Assembly (NCBI GenBank): GCA_963805295.1
Contig: CAWDTW010000081.1
Span: forward strand, 147,233-211,232
Source: Roseiarcus sp963805295
GTDB lineage: Bacteria > Pseudomonadota > Alphaproteobacteria > Rhizobiales > Beijerinckiaceae
Reading direction: 5' to 3'
Length of the DNA stretch: 64,000 nt
Shown: positions 44,207 to 54,825 of the stretch, piece by piece
Numbering within the stretch: the stretch's first letter is position 1
Layout: the number at the start of each line of letters is the position of its first letter
Notes under the pieces: generated by a model
Database searches by the model: none
What the model was told of the DNA's origin: nothing
Seen by the model: the letters and a program-made list of their open reading frames with translations, nothing else
Made by a program: the position numbers and the translations under genes

Positions 44207-46448
44207 CTAGAAGGCGGGTTCATCACGATCAGCAACGGTTCCGCCTCTTTCGTCAACCCATCCTTCCGCGATTATCTGACCGACTATCTCGACGACCTCG
44301 AACAGCTGAAAAATTTCGCCTACGCTTCGCGCCAGGCCGACTGGGCGCGGCAGCTTTGGTCGCACGGGAAGAAGATCGCCGGTGAAGGCGCGCTTTCGGG
44401 TTTCGCCCGAGCTTTTGAGTCCGTCGCCAGGGAATTCATCCGTATCCCAACATGGAGGAAATCGACGCAGTTTCAAAATGCATATAGCGCTGCTGACCTT
44501 GCGAACGCGGACCGGATCGACCTCCTTATCCAATGGTGGGAAGCAACGGGCGATGAGGTGTTCGCTCGGCTCGCGACCGACCTCACCATCAAGCCCGTCG
44601 GCGGTTTTGATTCCTGGCGGGACGGGACCGATCTGATCGAGCTGATCGTAAACTTCAGGAACGGCTACTACAACGAGTTTCCATTTGAGCGAGATATACT
44701 CAATGCGCTTGAAGATGGCGTGATCACCATGCTGGACAACGGGGTGGGCTCCGACGATCTCGAGCGAATTTCAGACGCCATCATCCACTCCGAAGAGACA
44801 CTCGGCCCCGACATCGCTGGGGCTGTAAGAGAGGCCGTTCGGCGGGAATTCGACGAGATCGACCAGACAGTGGCAAATATAGATTCTGAGTCAGCTCTAG
44901 AAGAACAAAAGACCACGCTGGAAAAGCTGGCACTCAGAGCTCATATTACCGACGCGGCACTCGCGTCGGCCATAGACACCGTCAACACACGTATCTTGGC
45001 TCTCGGCGAAGTGGTAGAGGAGGCGGATGCACCCTCATTCTCGGGCGCGATAACGAAAGAGACCGACGAGTTCGACGACAGAGCGCTGATGAACCTCTTT
45101 GTGCCGCTGCTCAATTCACTGTGTGGCGCTGCCGTCATTTACGACGGGCAGAGGATTTTGCCGACCTGAAAAGCTATCAATATACTTATATTTTTGCCTG
45201 CGAGTACTTGCGTCTCCCTGACCCTACGATGGGTTGGCCCTACAGTGAGAAACAGCGGACGTATGGGTCGCTTTCGGGGAGGTCGGCTTGTGACGCATCG
45301 TTGTCGAAGGCTTGGGACCTCTGGATCGTCGCCGACGAGATTTACGGCCGCATGACCTATGACGGCGCCCGTGCGCCCTCGTTCCACGACGTGATGGCGC
45401 CGGACGACAAGGTCCTGTTCGTCCAGACGCTTTCGAAAAACTGGGCGATGACCGGCTTTCGCGTCGGCTGGCTCGAGGCGCCGCCGGCGCTGGGCGCCGC
45501 GATCGAGAACCTCGTCCAGTTCACCTCTTCCGGCGTGCCGGTCTTCACTCAGCGCGCGGCGATCGCGGCGCTCGCCGAGGGCGAGGCGTTTCTCGCCGGC
45601 CAGATCGAGCGCTGCCGCCGCTCGCGCGACATTCTGTGCGAAGGGCTTTCGGCGACGGGCCGGGTCAAGTTCTTCGAACCCGAAGCGGCGTTCTATTTGT
45701 TTCCTGATTACGCGGCAACGTCAGCCAGTTTTAGCAAGCGGTAAGGCATCGGGGCGGTCCTCAGCGCAACGAATGCGAGGCGGGGGATCATGGTCCCGAG
45801 ATCGTATCGGCGATTGAATCGATATTCGAACTCCGCGAGATATCGAGGGACGTGCTTTTCTCGCACGGCTCGGTAGGTCCCCACGAGGGCGGCTTTGATA
45901 TTGCCCAACGCGGTATTGACCCATTTGAAAGCAGGGGTGCGAGCCGCTTGCTTGCCGCTTCCGGTCTTTATTGAGGTGTGCAGGCATCCGGCCTGGGTGA
46001 CAGCGGCGAAGCATGCCAGACCGTCGGAGACGATATTGGAGCCGGGGTTGAGGGCGGTGCTTGCGAGCTTTCGGATCGCAAAGCTGCTGAAGGCTTTGAC
46101 GGGCCGAAGGATGATTTGATCTGGCTTGCCATCGTCCGTTGTTGCGATCGCAGCGACGAACGGCGTCTTGCCTGTTGCGCCTCGCCCGCGGCGGCCGGAC
46201 CGGGCGCCGCCGATATAGGCGTCGTCCATCTGGACGTTGCCTTTCAAGCGTTTGCTCGCGTTACGCTCCAGCATGACTTGAGCGAGCTTGTGCTTCATCA
46301 TCCAAGCAGCCGTCTGGGTGACGCCGAGGCGTCGACCGAGTTCGATACTGGAAATGCCCTTCTTTGATTGCGTGACCAGGTAGATCGTCTTGAACCAGAT
46401 GCGCAGCGGCAGCTTACTCGAAGCGAAGATCGTTCCCGCTTTGACAGA

Positions 46449-47905
46449 GGGTGCGATCCAAAGTGGTGCAGTCAGGCGGTACGGCGTCGTGATTTTTGCG
46501 GGCTGTTGTCGTTGGCGACGGCTGGGCTTTGGGCGAGGGCTTTCCAGTAGGCGTCCCAGTCGCCGTTGATTCGGTTTATCCGCAAGGCGAGCATATGTTC
46601 GGCATGCTTGACGCGCCACCAGGCGCCGGGCCGCTTCAGGCGTTGCTGGGCGACGTAGCGATGGGCGCTTTCGATCTCGCCGGAGCCGATCGGCAGTCCT
46701 GCGGCCAGGGCCTGGCGATAGTTCAACTGGTCGGCGCGAGCGCCGAGATAACGATGGCAGGTTCGCACGGGCGCGTGCTGGTCGTCGGCTTCGGGAGGCT
46801 CGCTATGTCCGACAAGCGCCCGTAGGACGGCGTCGAGACGCCCGCCTTTGAGCGCCTCCTTCTGCGTCTCCATCCATGCGCTGCGCGTGGCCGGGTCGGG
46901 CGCGATCGCCGCCGAGGCGGTGCCCAGGTATTCGCAGACGTGATAGAAATCAATCAGGTAGCAACCCTGATCGCCGAACTGCTGCTCGATTTGGCCGACG
47001 ATCCAGGGCGCGCCGTCGCCGACCGCGTGAACCCGGGAGTTCGCCCCGAAGCCGGCGCGAACCGCGCAGGAAAGCAGCTGGCGCCCGGCCTCTTCGACCC
47101 CGCCCTCGATCGAGCCCGCATAAACCGGCGTGCAGTTCCCTTGCGCGTGCGCCAGCGACAGCTTCGCCTCCCGCCACGACAGCGTCTTGCCCTTGCGCTT
47201 GTCCTTCTCCTCGCTGCTCGGCTCGACGATCGGAACCATGCCGCCGTCCGTCTCGACGATGATCGGCTTGCGAAGGCCCGGCGCTTCCGGAAATTCCAGA
47301 TCCCGGCGATGGCTTTCATGCATCGCCTCAGCGTGGGCGAACGTGATCCGCTGGATCGTGCTCTCGCCGATCGCGAAGCCGTAGTGCTCCTCAAGCTTGG
47401 CGCGCGCCTGCGCGAAGGGCTGATCGGCGGCGAAGTCGACAATGGCGCGCTGCAGCGGCCGCGAACACCCGAGCGGGCTCACCTTCGCCCCAAGCACGAA
47501 AGGACGCACCCGTTGCGTCCCGAACCGATATTGCGGCTCCCGAACCTCTATTTCGCCGAATTTCGTATGCCAGCGCAGTTTTTTTCGCCTTGGCGATGCA
47601 TCTGCGGGCGTTGGCGAATCTCCCGCTCCGTCGCCTCCACCCGCCGCTCGGCCCAACTGCGCAACGCCTCCCGTCCCAGAAGACGCGTCTCCTCGAACAT
47701 CCGCTCTTCCGCCGCGTCGGCCTCCTTCAATTCCCCCGCCTCGCCTTCGACCGCCCGCACGATCGACGACACCCGCCGGCGAAGCTCGGGATGCGCTCGC
47801 AAAGCCGCAACCAGCGCCCCATCGCTCAATTCCCCGACCGCCATCCCTCGTCTCCCGCCAAATCAATCAAACCGAACCTACCTTGCATCGATTTGAATCG
47901 CACCC
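46449..47905 (-). mobile_element. ISKra4-type insertion sequence nested in the IS1595-type element
   Basis: A 1457-bp element with ends GGGTGCGATCCAAA and TTTGAATCGCACCC (one mismatch) and a 10-bp target duplication CTTTGACAGA at 46439-46448 and 47906-47915. Confidence 0.9.
46472..47844 (-). CDS. ISKra4-family transposase made by -1 ribosomal frameshifting
   Basis: ORF1 starts at the ATG 47844 (MAVGELSDGALVAALRAHPE) and ends shortly after a slippery run. ORF2, in the -1 frame, continues KKLRWHTKFGEIEVREPQYR, then the transposase core (GFGANSRVHAVGDGAPWIVG, LIDFYHVCEYLG, ALAAGLPIGSGEIESAHRYV). At 47578-47584 the heptamer A-AAA-AAC is in the correct phase for -1 slippage (zero frame GAA AAA AAC). 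The fused product is about 457 residues. Confidence 0.85.
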
Positions 47906-48404
47906 CTTTGACAGAGGTCTGCTTGCGACACGCGTTACACTGGAATAAACGCCGCGCGCCGCGCGTGACGACGCAGTGATCGGCGCCATTGCACTCAGGA
48001 CATTCGAACCCGTTCGGCCAGCGCCATTTGACCAGCGCCGCATGACATTGCTCTTCGGTTCCGTAAATCTCGGCGAAACGGGCCTCGCTGAGGCCTTTCT
48101 GGAACTGCACCTGATTGCGCGCCATCGGAGAACCCCTGCGAAAACAGCTTGTTCGTTGTTTGTTCTATCCAACATTTAAGGCTGACGCAAGCGCGTAATC
48201 AGGATTTGTTTTGCGCGATCGAAGGCTTTCCCGATTCGCGCGCGCTGGCGCTCCGGCTGATCGACGAGGCGGGCGTCGGCGCGGCGCCGGGCTCCGCCTT
48301 CGGTCCCGGCGGCGAAGGCCATCTGCGCCTCTGCTTCGCCCGCGATCCGGCCCAGATCGGGGAAGCGACGCGGCGGATGGCGCGCTGGCTCGCGGGGTGA
48401 CGGG

Positions 48405-48474
48405 GGTCAGCAGGCAGTAGGCGATAGGCAGTAGGCAGCGCACTATTGCCCACTGCCCACTGCCTAATGCCCTT
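48405..48474. repeat. intergenic inverted-repeat element
   Basis: Short units AGGCAGTAGGCGATAGGCAG are followed by an inverted partner CCCACTGCCCACTGCCTAAT, giving an imperfect hairpin. The architecture matches the element at 16235-16310 though the sequence differs. It lies between the aminotransferase remnant and the CoA-lyase gene. Confidence 0.5.
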
Positions 48475-48564
48475 CGTCCTAAGTCCAACGCCAGCGGCGA
48501 CGCAGCATACTGGCGGCTCGGCGTTCTTGTCTTTAAATAGTCGCCGAGTGGTCAGGAGATCGTC

Positions 48565-49452
48565 ATGCTTGCTCGCCCGCGCCGCAGCGTCCTCTATATG
48601 CCCGGCTCGAACGCGAAGGCGCTCGCCAAGGCGGCGACGCTGCCGGCCGACGCGCTGATCCTCGATCTGGAAGATTCTGTCGCGCCCGACGCCAAGGAGG
48701 CGGCGCGCGGGCAGGTCATCGAGGCGGCCAAGGGCGATTTCGGCGGACGGGAGGTCGTCATCCGCGTCAACGGGCCGCATACCCCCTGGGGGCCGACCGA
48801 CCTCATCGCCGCCGCCGCCGCCGGCGCCGACGCGATCCTGCTGCCCAAGGTCGATGGGCCGGGCGCGATCATGCTCGCCGCCCGCCTCATGCGCGAAAAC
48901 GCCGCGCCGGAGAAGACCCGGCTTTGGGCGATGATGGAGACGCCAAACGCGATCCTCAACGCCGGCCAAATCGCCGCGGTCGCCGCCAACTCGGCCTCGC
49001 GCCTCGCGGTGCTCGTCATGGGCCTCAACGATCTCGCCAAGGAGACGCGCGCGCGCATCACCCCCGGCCGCCCCACCATGACCGCCTGGCTCGCCAACTG
49101 CGTCGTCGCCGCGCGCGCCCACGGCGTCGACATCATCGACGGCGTCTATAACGACATCAAGGACCTCGACGGCTTCCGCGCCGAATGCCTGCAGGGCCGC
49201 GACATGGGCCTCGACGGCAAGACCCTCATCCACCCGAGCCAAATCGACATCTGCAACGAGGTGTTCGCCCCCACGGCGGCCGAGGTCGAGAACGCCCGCG
49301 CCATCATCGACGCCTTCGCCTTGCCGGAAAACGCCGGCAGGGGCGTCATCCAACTCAACGGAAAGATGGTCGAGCTCCTGCACGCCGAGATGGCCCGCCG
49401 GACCCTGGCCATCGCGGACGCGATCGACGCGCAGGGAATGGCGACGGCCTGA
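48565..49452 (+). CDS. HpcH/HpaI-CitE family CoA-ester lyase
   Basis: A 295-residue lyase of the CitE/malyl-CoA lyase family, which cleaves or condenses CoA esters such as malyl-CoA, beta-methylmalyl-CoA or citramalyl-CoA. Motifs are RRSVLYMPGSNAKALAKA, LILDLEDSVAPDAKEAAR (Mg2+-binding Asp/Glu), EVVIRVNGPHTPWG, ILLPKVDGP, MMETPNAILNAGQIAAVAAN and KTLIHPSQIDICNEVFAP. Its position directly upstream of fumarase suggests C4-acid or glyoxylate-linked metabolism. The exact substrate cannot be decided from sequence. Confidence 0.88.
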   Translation: MLARPRRSVLYMPGSNAKALAKAATLPADALILDLEDSVAPDAKEAARGQVIEAAKGDFGGREVVIRVNGPHTPWGPTDLIAAAAAGADAILLPKVDGPGAIMLAARLMRENAAPEKTRLWAMMETPNAILNAGQIAAVAANSASRLAVLVMGLNDLAKETRARITPGRPTMTAWLANCVVAARAHGVDIIDGVYNDIKDLDGFRAECLQGRDMGLDGKTLIHPSQIDICNEVFAPTAAEVENARAIIDAFALPENAGRGVIQLNGKMVELLHAEMARRTLAIADAIDAQGMATA

Positions 49453-49503
49453 ACCCGCCGCCGCTGACAGAAAAGACATGGTGAAGCTTCAACGGAGCGA
49501 CGG

Positions 49504-51120
<1,617 letters not shown>

Positions 51121-51476
51121 GCTTCCGCGGGCGCGACATCATTGAGCGTCATGCCGGGCTTGTCCGGGCCATCCACGCCATCGTGCTGCGAAATGCTCTC
51201 TGACGACACCCGCCCGCCACGGCAACGCGGTCCACGCGCGCCTTGGAGCCTCCTAAAGAGGCCATCGCCGTGAAGACAATCGCCCGCGATTAGATAATAA
51301 ATGCAAGCGTCACTGCAATGCCGCTGCAAGCGCCATCAGCGCGCCGCGAAGACGCGCTCTAATCGCCGAGCGCAACGACAGATTTACGCGAGCGGCGCCT
51401 CAACTCCGGAGGAGGCAGCAGATGAACGTTCGTGACGCCGTGGCCTTCCGAAACGCCTCGCTCGAGACGCCAACAG
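51121..51476. other. intergenic region without a recognisable gene
   Basis: After fumA this ~355-bp stretch shows no ORF with family motifs or ribosome-binding site. It leads into a short dps-like remnant. It may include the fumA terminator, but no convincing hairpin with T-run was found. Confidence 0.4.
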
Positions 51477-51602
51477 ACATCGCATGATCTGTGCGAGGAG
51501 CGCCGTGACGTCGCCACCGCAAGTTTGCTCGAGATCTGGATCGACGAGGCTGAGCGACGCGTCCGGTTCCTGTTCGAGGCCACTCGAGTGAGGGGGGAAT
51601 AA
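51477..51602 (+). pseudogene. C-terminal remnant of a Dps-like ferritin
   Basis: Encodes HDLCEERRDVATASLLEIWI then DEAERRVRFLFEATRVRGE and a stop, matching the last helix of Dps proteins (DVATASLxExxIDExExRxWFL). The N-terminal three quarters, including the ferroxidase residues, are absent, and no in-frame start is present. It is probably a relic left by an old deletion just upstream of poxB. Confidence 0.55.
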
Positions 51603-51651
51603 AGCCAGGTTGCAGCAAACCGATTGGGCTGTCGCGATTTAGGAGATTGAG

Positions 51652-53388
51652 ATGGCAAAACTGGTTGCTGATCAATTCGCGGAGACTTTGGCTGCCGCGG
51701 GCGTCAAGAGGATCTATGGCATTGTCGGCGATAGCCTCAACGGCATCACCGACTCCCTGCGACGACAAGGCAAAATCGAGTGGGTCCACGTCCGGCACGA
51801 GGAGGTCGCTGCCTTCGCGGCCGGCGCCGAGGCCCATCTGACGGGCGAGCTCGCCGTTTGTGCCGGCAGTTGCGGGCCCGGCAATTTGCACCTCATCAAC
51901 GGCCTGTTCGACTGCCACCGCTCGCGCGTGCCGGTGCTTGCGATTGCGGCGCAGGTCCCGTCGGCCGAGCTCGGCGCCGGATATTTCCAAGAGACCCATC
52001 CGGAAACCATGTTCAAGGAGTGCAGTCATTATTGCGAGCTGATTTCCGGGGCCGACCAGATGCCCCGCACTCTGGAGATCGCCATCCGGCAGGCTGTCGG
52101 CAGTCGCGGCGTCTCGGTCGTAGTGATCCCTGGCGACGTGGCGCTTCAGCCCGCCTCCGACGCGCCGGCTCCGAAAACAGAGGGCCTCCTGCCCCGCCGT
52201 GCGGTCGTCACGCCGCAACGCGCCGATCTCGATCGCCTCGCCGCGCTCCTCAACGGCGACGGCCGCGTAACCATGTTGTGCGGTTCGGGATGCCAGGGCG
52301 CACATGATCAGGTTCTCGCATTGGCCGATCGCCTGAAGGCGCCCATCGTGCATGCGCTCCGAGGCAAGGAACATATCGAGTGGGAGAATCCGTTCGACGT
52401 CGGAATGACAGGTCTGATCGGCTTCTCATCGGGCTACTACGCGATGCTCGATTGCGACGTGCTGTTGATGCTCGGCACCGACTTCCCGTACCGCCAGTTC
52501 TATCCCCGTGGCGCGGGAGTGCGCATTGCGCAAGTGGACATGCGGCCCGAAAACATCGGACGGCGCGCGCCGGTCGATCTCGGCGTCGTCGGCGACGTCC
52601 GCGCGACGCTCGATGCGCTGACGCCGCTCATCAACGAGAACCGCTCCCGCAGCCATCTCGACCAGGCGACGCAACACTACCGCAAGGCGCGCAAAGAGCT
52701 CGATGCTCTGGCGGTCGGCTCGCCTGGCAAGCGCCTGATCCACCCGCAGCAGATCGCCAAAGCGATCAGCGATCATGCCGCTCCTGACGCCGTCTTCACC
52801 TGCGATGTCGGTCTGCCGACGGTGTGGGCCGCGCGCTATCTGACGATGAACGGCAAACGGCGGCTCATCGGGTCATTCTGGCATGGCTCGATGGCCAGTG
52901 CGATGGCGCAATCGATTGGCGCGCAGGCGGCGTTTCCGGGGCGCCAGGTGATCTCGCTTTCGGGCGACGGCGGATTCAGCATGCTGATGGGCGATTTTCT
53001 CAGCCTTGCGCAGCTCGGCCTGCCGGTGAAGGTCGTGGTGTTCAACAACAGCGCGCTGGGTTTCATTGAGATCGAGCAGATGTCTACTGGCTTTCTCGAG
53101 TTCGGCACCAGCTTCAAGAATCCAAACTTTGCCGCCATGGCCGAAGCCTCAGGCGTGCGCGGAATCCGGATCGAGGATCCCGCTGACGTTGACAAGGGTA
53201 TTGCCGACGCGCTCGCCCATGACGGGCCAGTTCTGATCGACGCCGTGGTGAGCCGAATGGTGCTCCCCGTCCCGCCCGCAATCACGGCCGAGATGGCCAA
53301 AGGCTTCACGCTCTACATGGTGAAAGCCGTGTTCGGCGGCCGAGCTGAAGATCTCGTCGATCTGGCGCGAACGAACCTGTGGGCCTGA
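51652..53388 (+). CDS. poxB: pyruvate:quinone oxidoreductase (thiamine-dependent pyruvate oxidase)
   Basis: A 578-residue ThDP enzyme that oxidatively decarboxylates pyruvate to acetate and passes electrons via FAD to ubiquinone. It shows the ThDP-activating Glu region IEWVHVRHEEVAAFAAGAEA, the middle FAD domain (VTMLCGSGCQGAHDQVLALA), and the ThDP-binding GDGGFSMLMGDFLSLAQLGL with VVFNNSALG. The C-terminus (EDLVDLARTNLWA) is of membrane-associating PoxB type. Position upstream of cydA suggests that the electrons leave through the bd oxidase. Confidence 0.92.
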   Translation: MAKLVADQFAETLAAAGVKRIYGIVGDSLNGITDSLRRQGKIEWVHVRHEEVAAFAAGAEAHLTGELAVCAGSCGPGNLHLINGLFDCHRSRVPVLAIAAQVPSAELGAGYFQETHPETMFKECSHYCELISGADQMPRTLEIAIRQAVGSRGVSVVVIPGDVALQPASDAPAPKTEGLLPRRAVVTPQRADLDRLAALLNGDGRVTMLCGSGCQGAHDQVLALADRLKAPIVHALRGKEHIEWENPFDVGMTGLIGFSSGYYAMLDCDVLLMLGTDFPYRQFYPRGAGVRIAQVDMRPENIGRRAPVDLGVVGDVRATLDALTPLINENRSRSHLDQATQHYRKARKELDALAVGSPGKRLIHPQQIAKAISDHAAPDAVFTCDVGLPTVWAARYLTMNGKRRLIGSFWHGSMASAMAQSIGAQAAFPGRQVISLSGDGGFSMLMGDFLSLAQLGLPVKVVVFNNSALGFIEIEQMSTGFLEFGTSFKNPNFAAMAEASGVRGIRIEDPADVDKGIADALAHDGPVLIDAVVSRMVLPVPPAITAEMAKGFTLYMVKAVFGGRAEDLVDLARTNLWA

Positions 53389-53407
53389 GCGGGACTGGAG
53401 GTCTCCA

Positions 53408-54823
53408 ATGGACGCCACCGCTCTCCTTCTGTCGCGGCTTCAGTTCGCCTTCACCATCTCGTTCCACATCGTCTTCCCGTCATTCACGATCGGCCTGGCG
53501 GCGTGGCTGACCATACTTGAGGCTTTGTATCTCGCGACGGGTCGTCCGGCCTATCGGGTGGTGTTCGAATTCTGGTTGAAGATCTTCGGCGTGGCGTTCG
53601 GACTTGGCGTGGTGTCGGGGATCGTGATGGCGTTCCAATTCGGCACAAACTGGGACGTGCTGGCGCGAATGTCCGGACCGATTCAAGGGGTGCTGCTTTC
53701 CTACGAAACCTTCACGGCCTTTTTCCTCGAGGCCAGTTTTTTTGGGATTCTTGTCTTCGGACGCCCCCGCGTTCCACCGTGGTTCTACTTGTTCTCGACG
53801 GCGATGGTGGCGCTGGGCACCACACTTTCGGCGTTCTGGATCATGGCCAACAACAGCTGGATGCAGGCGCCCGTCGGTTATGCGATCGAGAACGGCGAAT
53901 TCGTCCCCACTGACTGGGCCAAGATCGTCTTCAGTCCGGTTTTGTGGGTGCGCTTCGCGCATATGCTGCTCGCTTCTTACATCACCGGCGCCTTCTGCGT
54001 CGCCGCGACCGGCGCCTGGTATCTGCTACGCCCGAAATACCACGCCGAGGCGCGCATCATGCTGCGCATGGGTCTCGGTCTCGCTGCGGCGCTCGTGCCG
54101 GTCCAGCTGTTTTTCGGGCACTTAAATGGGGAATATGTGGTCCACCGCCAGCCGTCGAAGATGGCCGCGATCGAGGCGCGCTGGCACGATGAGAAGCCTG
54201 CCTCTGAGGTCCTGCTCGCATGGCCGGACGAGCAGAACCAGCGAAACCTCTTCGCGATAACTCTTCCCCCGCCCTTCGGCAGCCTGATCGACTCCGACAG
54301 CCTAACCGCTGGAGAGGTCGGAATGGACAGTATCCCGCTGCAGGATCGGCCGCCGATGATCATTCCTTTCTTTGCTTTTCGAATCATGGTTGGATGCGGT
54401 CTCGTCATGCTGTTGCTCGCCTGGGTCGGATCTTATCTGAGCGTCAAAGGACACATTGAGCAATATCGTCTACTGCTCTGGGCAATATTTCTAAGCTTCC
54501 CACTGCCGTTCATCGCCATATTGACGGGTTGGTTCACCGCCGAGGTCGGCCGTCAGCCCTGGACGGTTTATGGGGTGCTGCGAACCGCAGACTTGGTGAC
54601 GCCCTTCCTGACGACGCGCGCGGCGACGACCTCGCTCGTTGTTTTTTGCGCGGTCTACACCTTCATTTTTTCCTTCGGCGTTTTCTACATCCACCGGCTA
54701 TTGCGCGCGGGGCCCGAGGGGAGCCTGGTTCGAACGCCCGCCGCCGCGGTGCCCAACCGTCCGATGTCGGTGGTCGATGAGCCCGTAATGCGAACCCGGC
54801 TTCATGTTGGGGAAGGAGAATAG
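53408..54823 (+). CDS. cydA: cytochrome bd-type quinol oxidase subunit I (CIO type)
   Basis: A 471-residue membrane subunit with nine predicted helices. It oxidises quinol and reduces oxygen using haems b558, b595 and d. The N-terminal ligand His is in RLQFAFTISFHIVFPSFTIG; the second His is in VLWVRFAHMLLASYITGAFC; the Met ligand region is around FFAFRIMVGCGLVML. GRQPWTVYGVLRTADLVTPF is conserved. The Q-loop is short, as in cyanide-insensitive oxidases. It starts 20 bases after poxB. Subunit II follows but is frameshifted. Confidence 0.94.
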   Translation: MDATALLLSRLQFAFTISFHIVFPSFTIGLAAWLTILEALYLATGRPAYRVVFEFWLKIFGVAFGLGVVSGIVMAFQFGTNWDVLARMSGPIQGVLLSYETFTAFFLEASFFGILVFGRPRVPPWFYLFSTAMVALGTTLSAFWIMANNSWMQAPVGYAIENGEFVPTDWAKIVFSPVLWVRFAHMLLASYITGAFCVAATGAWYLLRPKYHAEARIMLRMGLGLAAALVPVQLFFGHLNGEYVVHRQPSKMAAIEARWHDEKPASEVLLAWPDEQNQRNLFAITLPPPFGSLIDSDSLTAGEVGMDSIPLQDRPPMIIPFFAFRIMVGCGLVMLLLAWVGSYLSVKGHIEQYRLLLWAIFLSFPLPFIAILTGWFTAEVGRQPWTVYGVLRTADLVTPFLTTRAATTSLVVFCAVYTFIFSFGVFYIHRLLRAGPEGSLVRTPAAAVPNRPMSVVDEPVMRTRLHVGEGE

Positions 54824-54825
54824 CC

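Larger units (their letters stand above)
39951..45169 (+). pseudogene. nSTAND3 NTPase with Mrr-like nuclease domain, split by two IS elements
   Basis: Three pieces rejoin: 39951-40100, 41371-~42628 and ~44210-45169, together roughly 800 residues. Piece 1 and the start of piece 2 form an Mrr-like PD-(D/E)xK nuclease (FEAFGPGPDGGMDGRHAKG; ILQAKHY, the QxK motif). Piece 2 carries the STAND NTPase: Walker A ISGPPGVGKTTLAEML, Walker B FLFDDFL, RFILTT. Piece 3 is a helical C-terminal region beginning FITISNGSASFVNPSFRDYL. Besides the two insertions there is a nonsense TGA at 42067 where relatives have Arg (TTRAY). Related nuclease-STAND proteins are considered antiphage or conflict systems. No partner defence gene is seen nearby. 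Confidence 0.85.
45708..48125 (-). pseudogene. IS1595-family transposase, interrupted
   Basis: The N-terminal piece (48125 to ~47906) has a zinc ribbon (GFECPECNGADHC, LFQCNACRKQTSVK). The C-terminal piece (~46448 to 45708) continues AGTIFASSKLPLRIWFKTIY with the catalytic region GNVQMDDAYIGGARSGRRGR (DDE/ISXO2-like) and FKWVNTALGNIKAALVGTYR. The two join at SVK-AGT when the nested element is removed. Inactive as it stands. Confidence 0.9.
45703..48203 (-). mobile_element. IS1595-type insertion sequence, itself interrupted by an ISKra4-type element
   Basis: Terminal inverted repeats CCTGATTACGCG...CGTCAGCC bound the element, and an 8-bp target duplication ATTTGTTT (45695-45702 and 48204-48211) flanks it, typical of IS1595. 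Without the nested element (46449-47905 plus one duplicate) its length would be about 1.03 kb. Confidence 0.93.
45308..48400 (+). pseudogene. class I/II PLP-dependent aminotransferase, truncated and split by IS elements
   Basis: Piece 1 (45308-45702) encodes LWIVADEIYGRMTYDGARAP (the Asp and Tyr that hold PLP), VQTLSKNWAMTGFRVGWLEA with the PLP-binding Lys, and SGVPVFTQRAAIAALAEGEA. Piece 2 (48204-48400) ends the protein: AIEGFPDSRALALRLIDEAG, APGSAFGPGGEGHLRLCFAR. Between them sits the IS1595-type element with an 8-bp duplication. The N-terminal ~170 residues are missing: the 5' part was lost where it meets the end of the nSTAND3 gene. Not functional. Confidence 0.85.
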
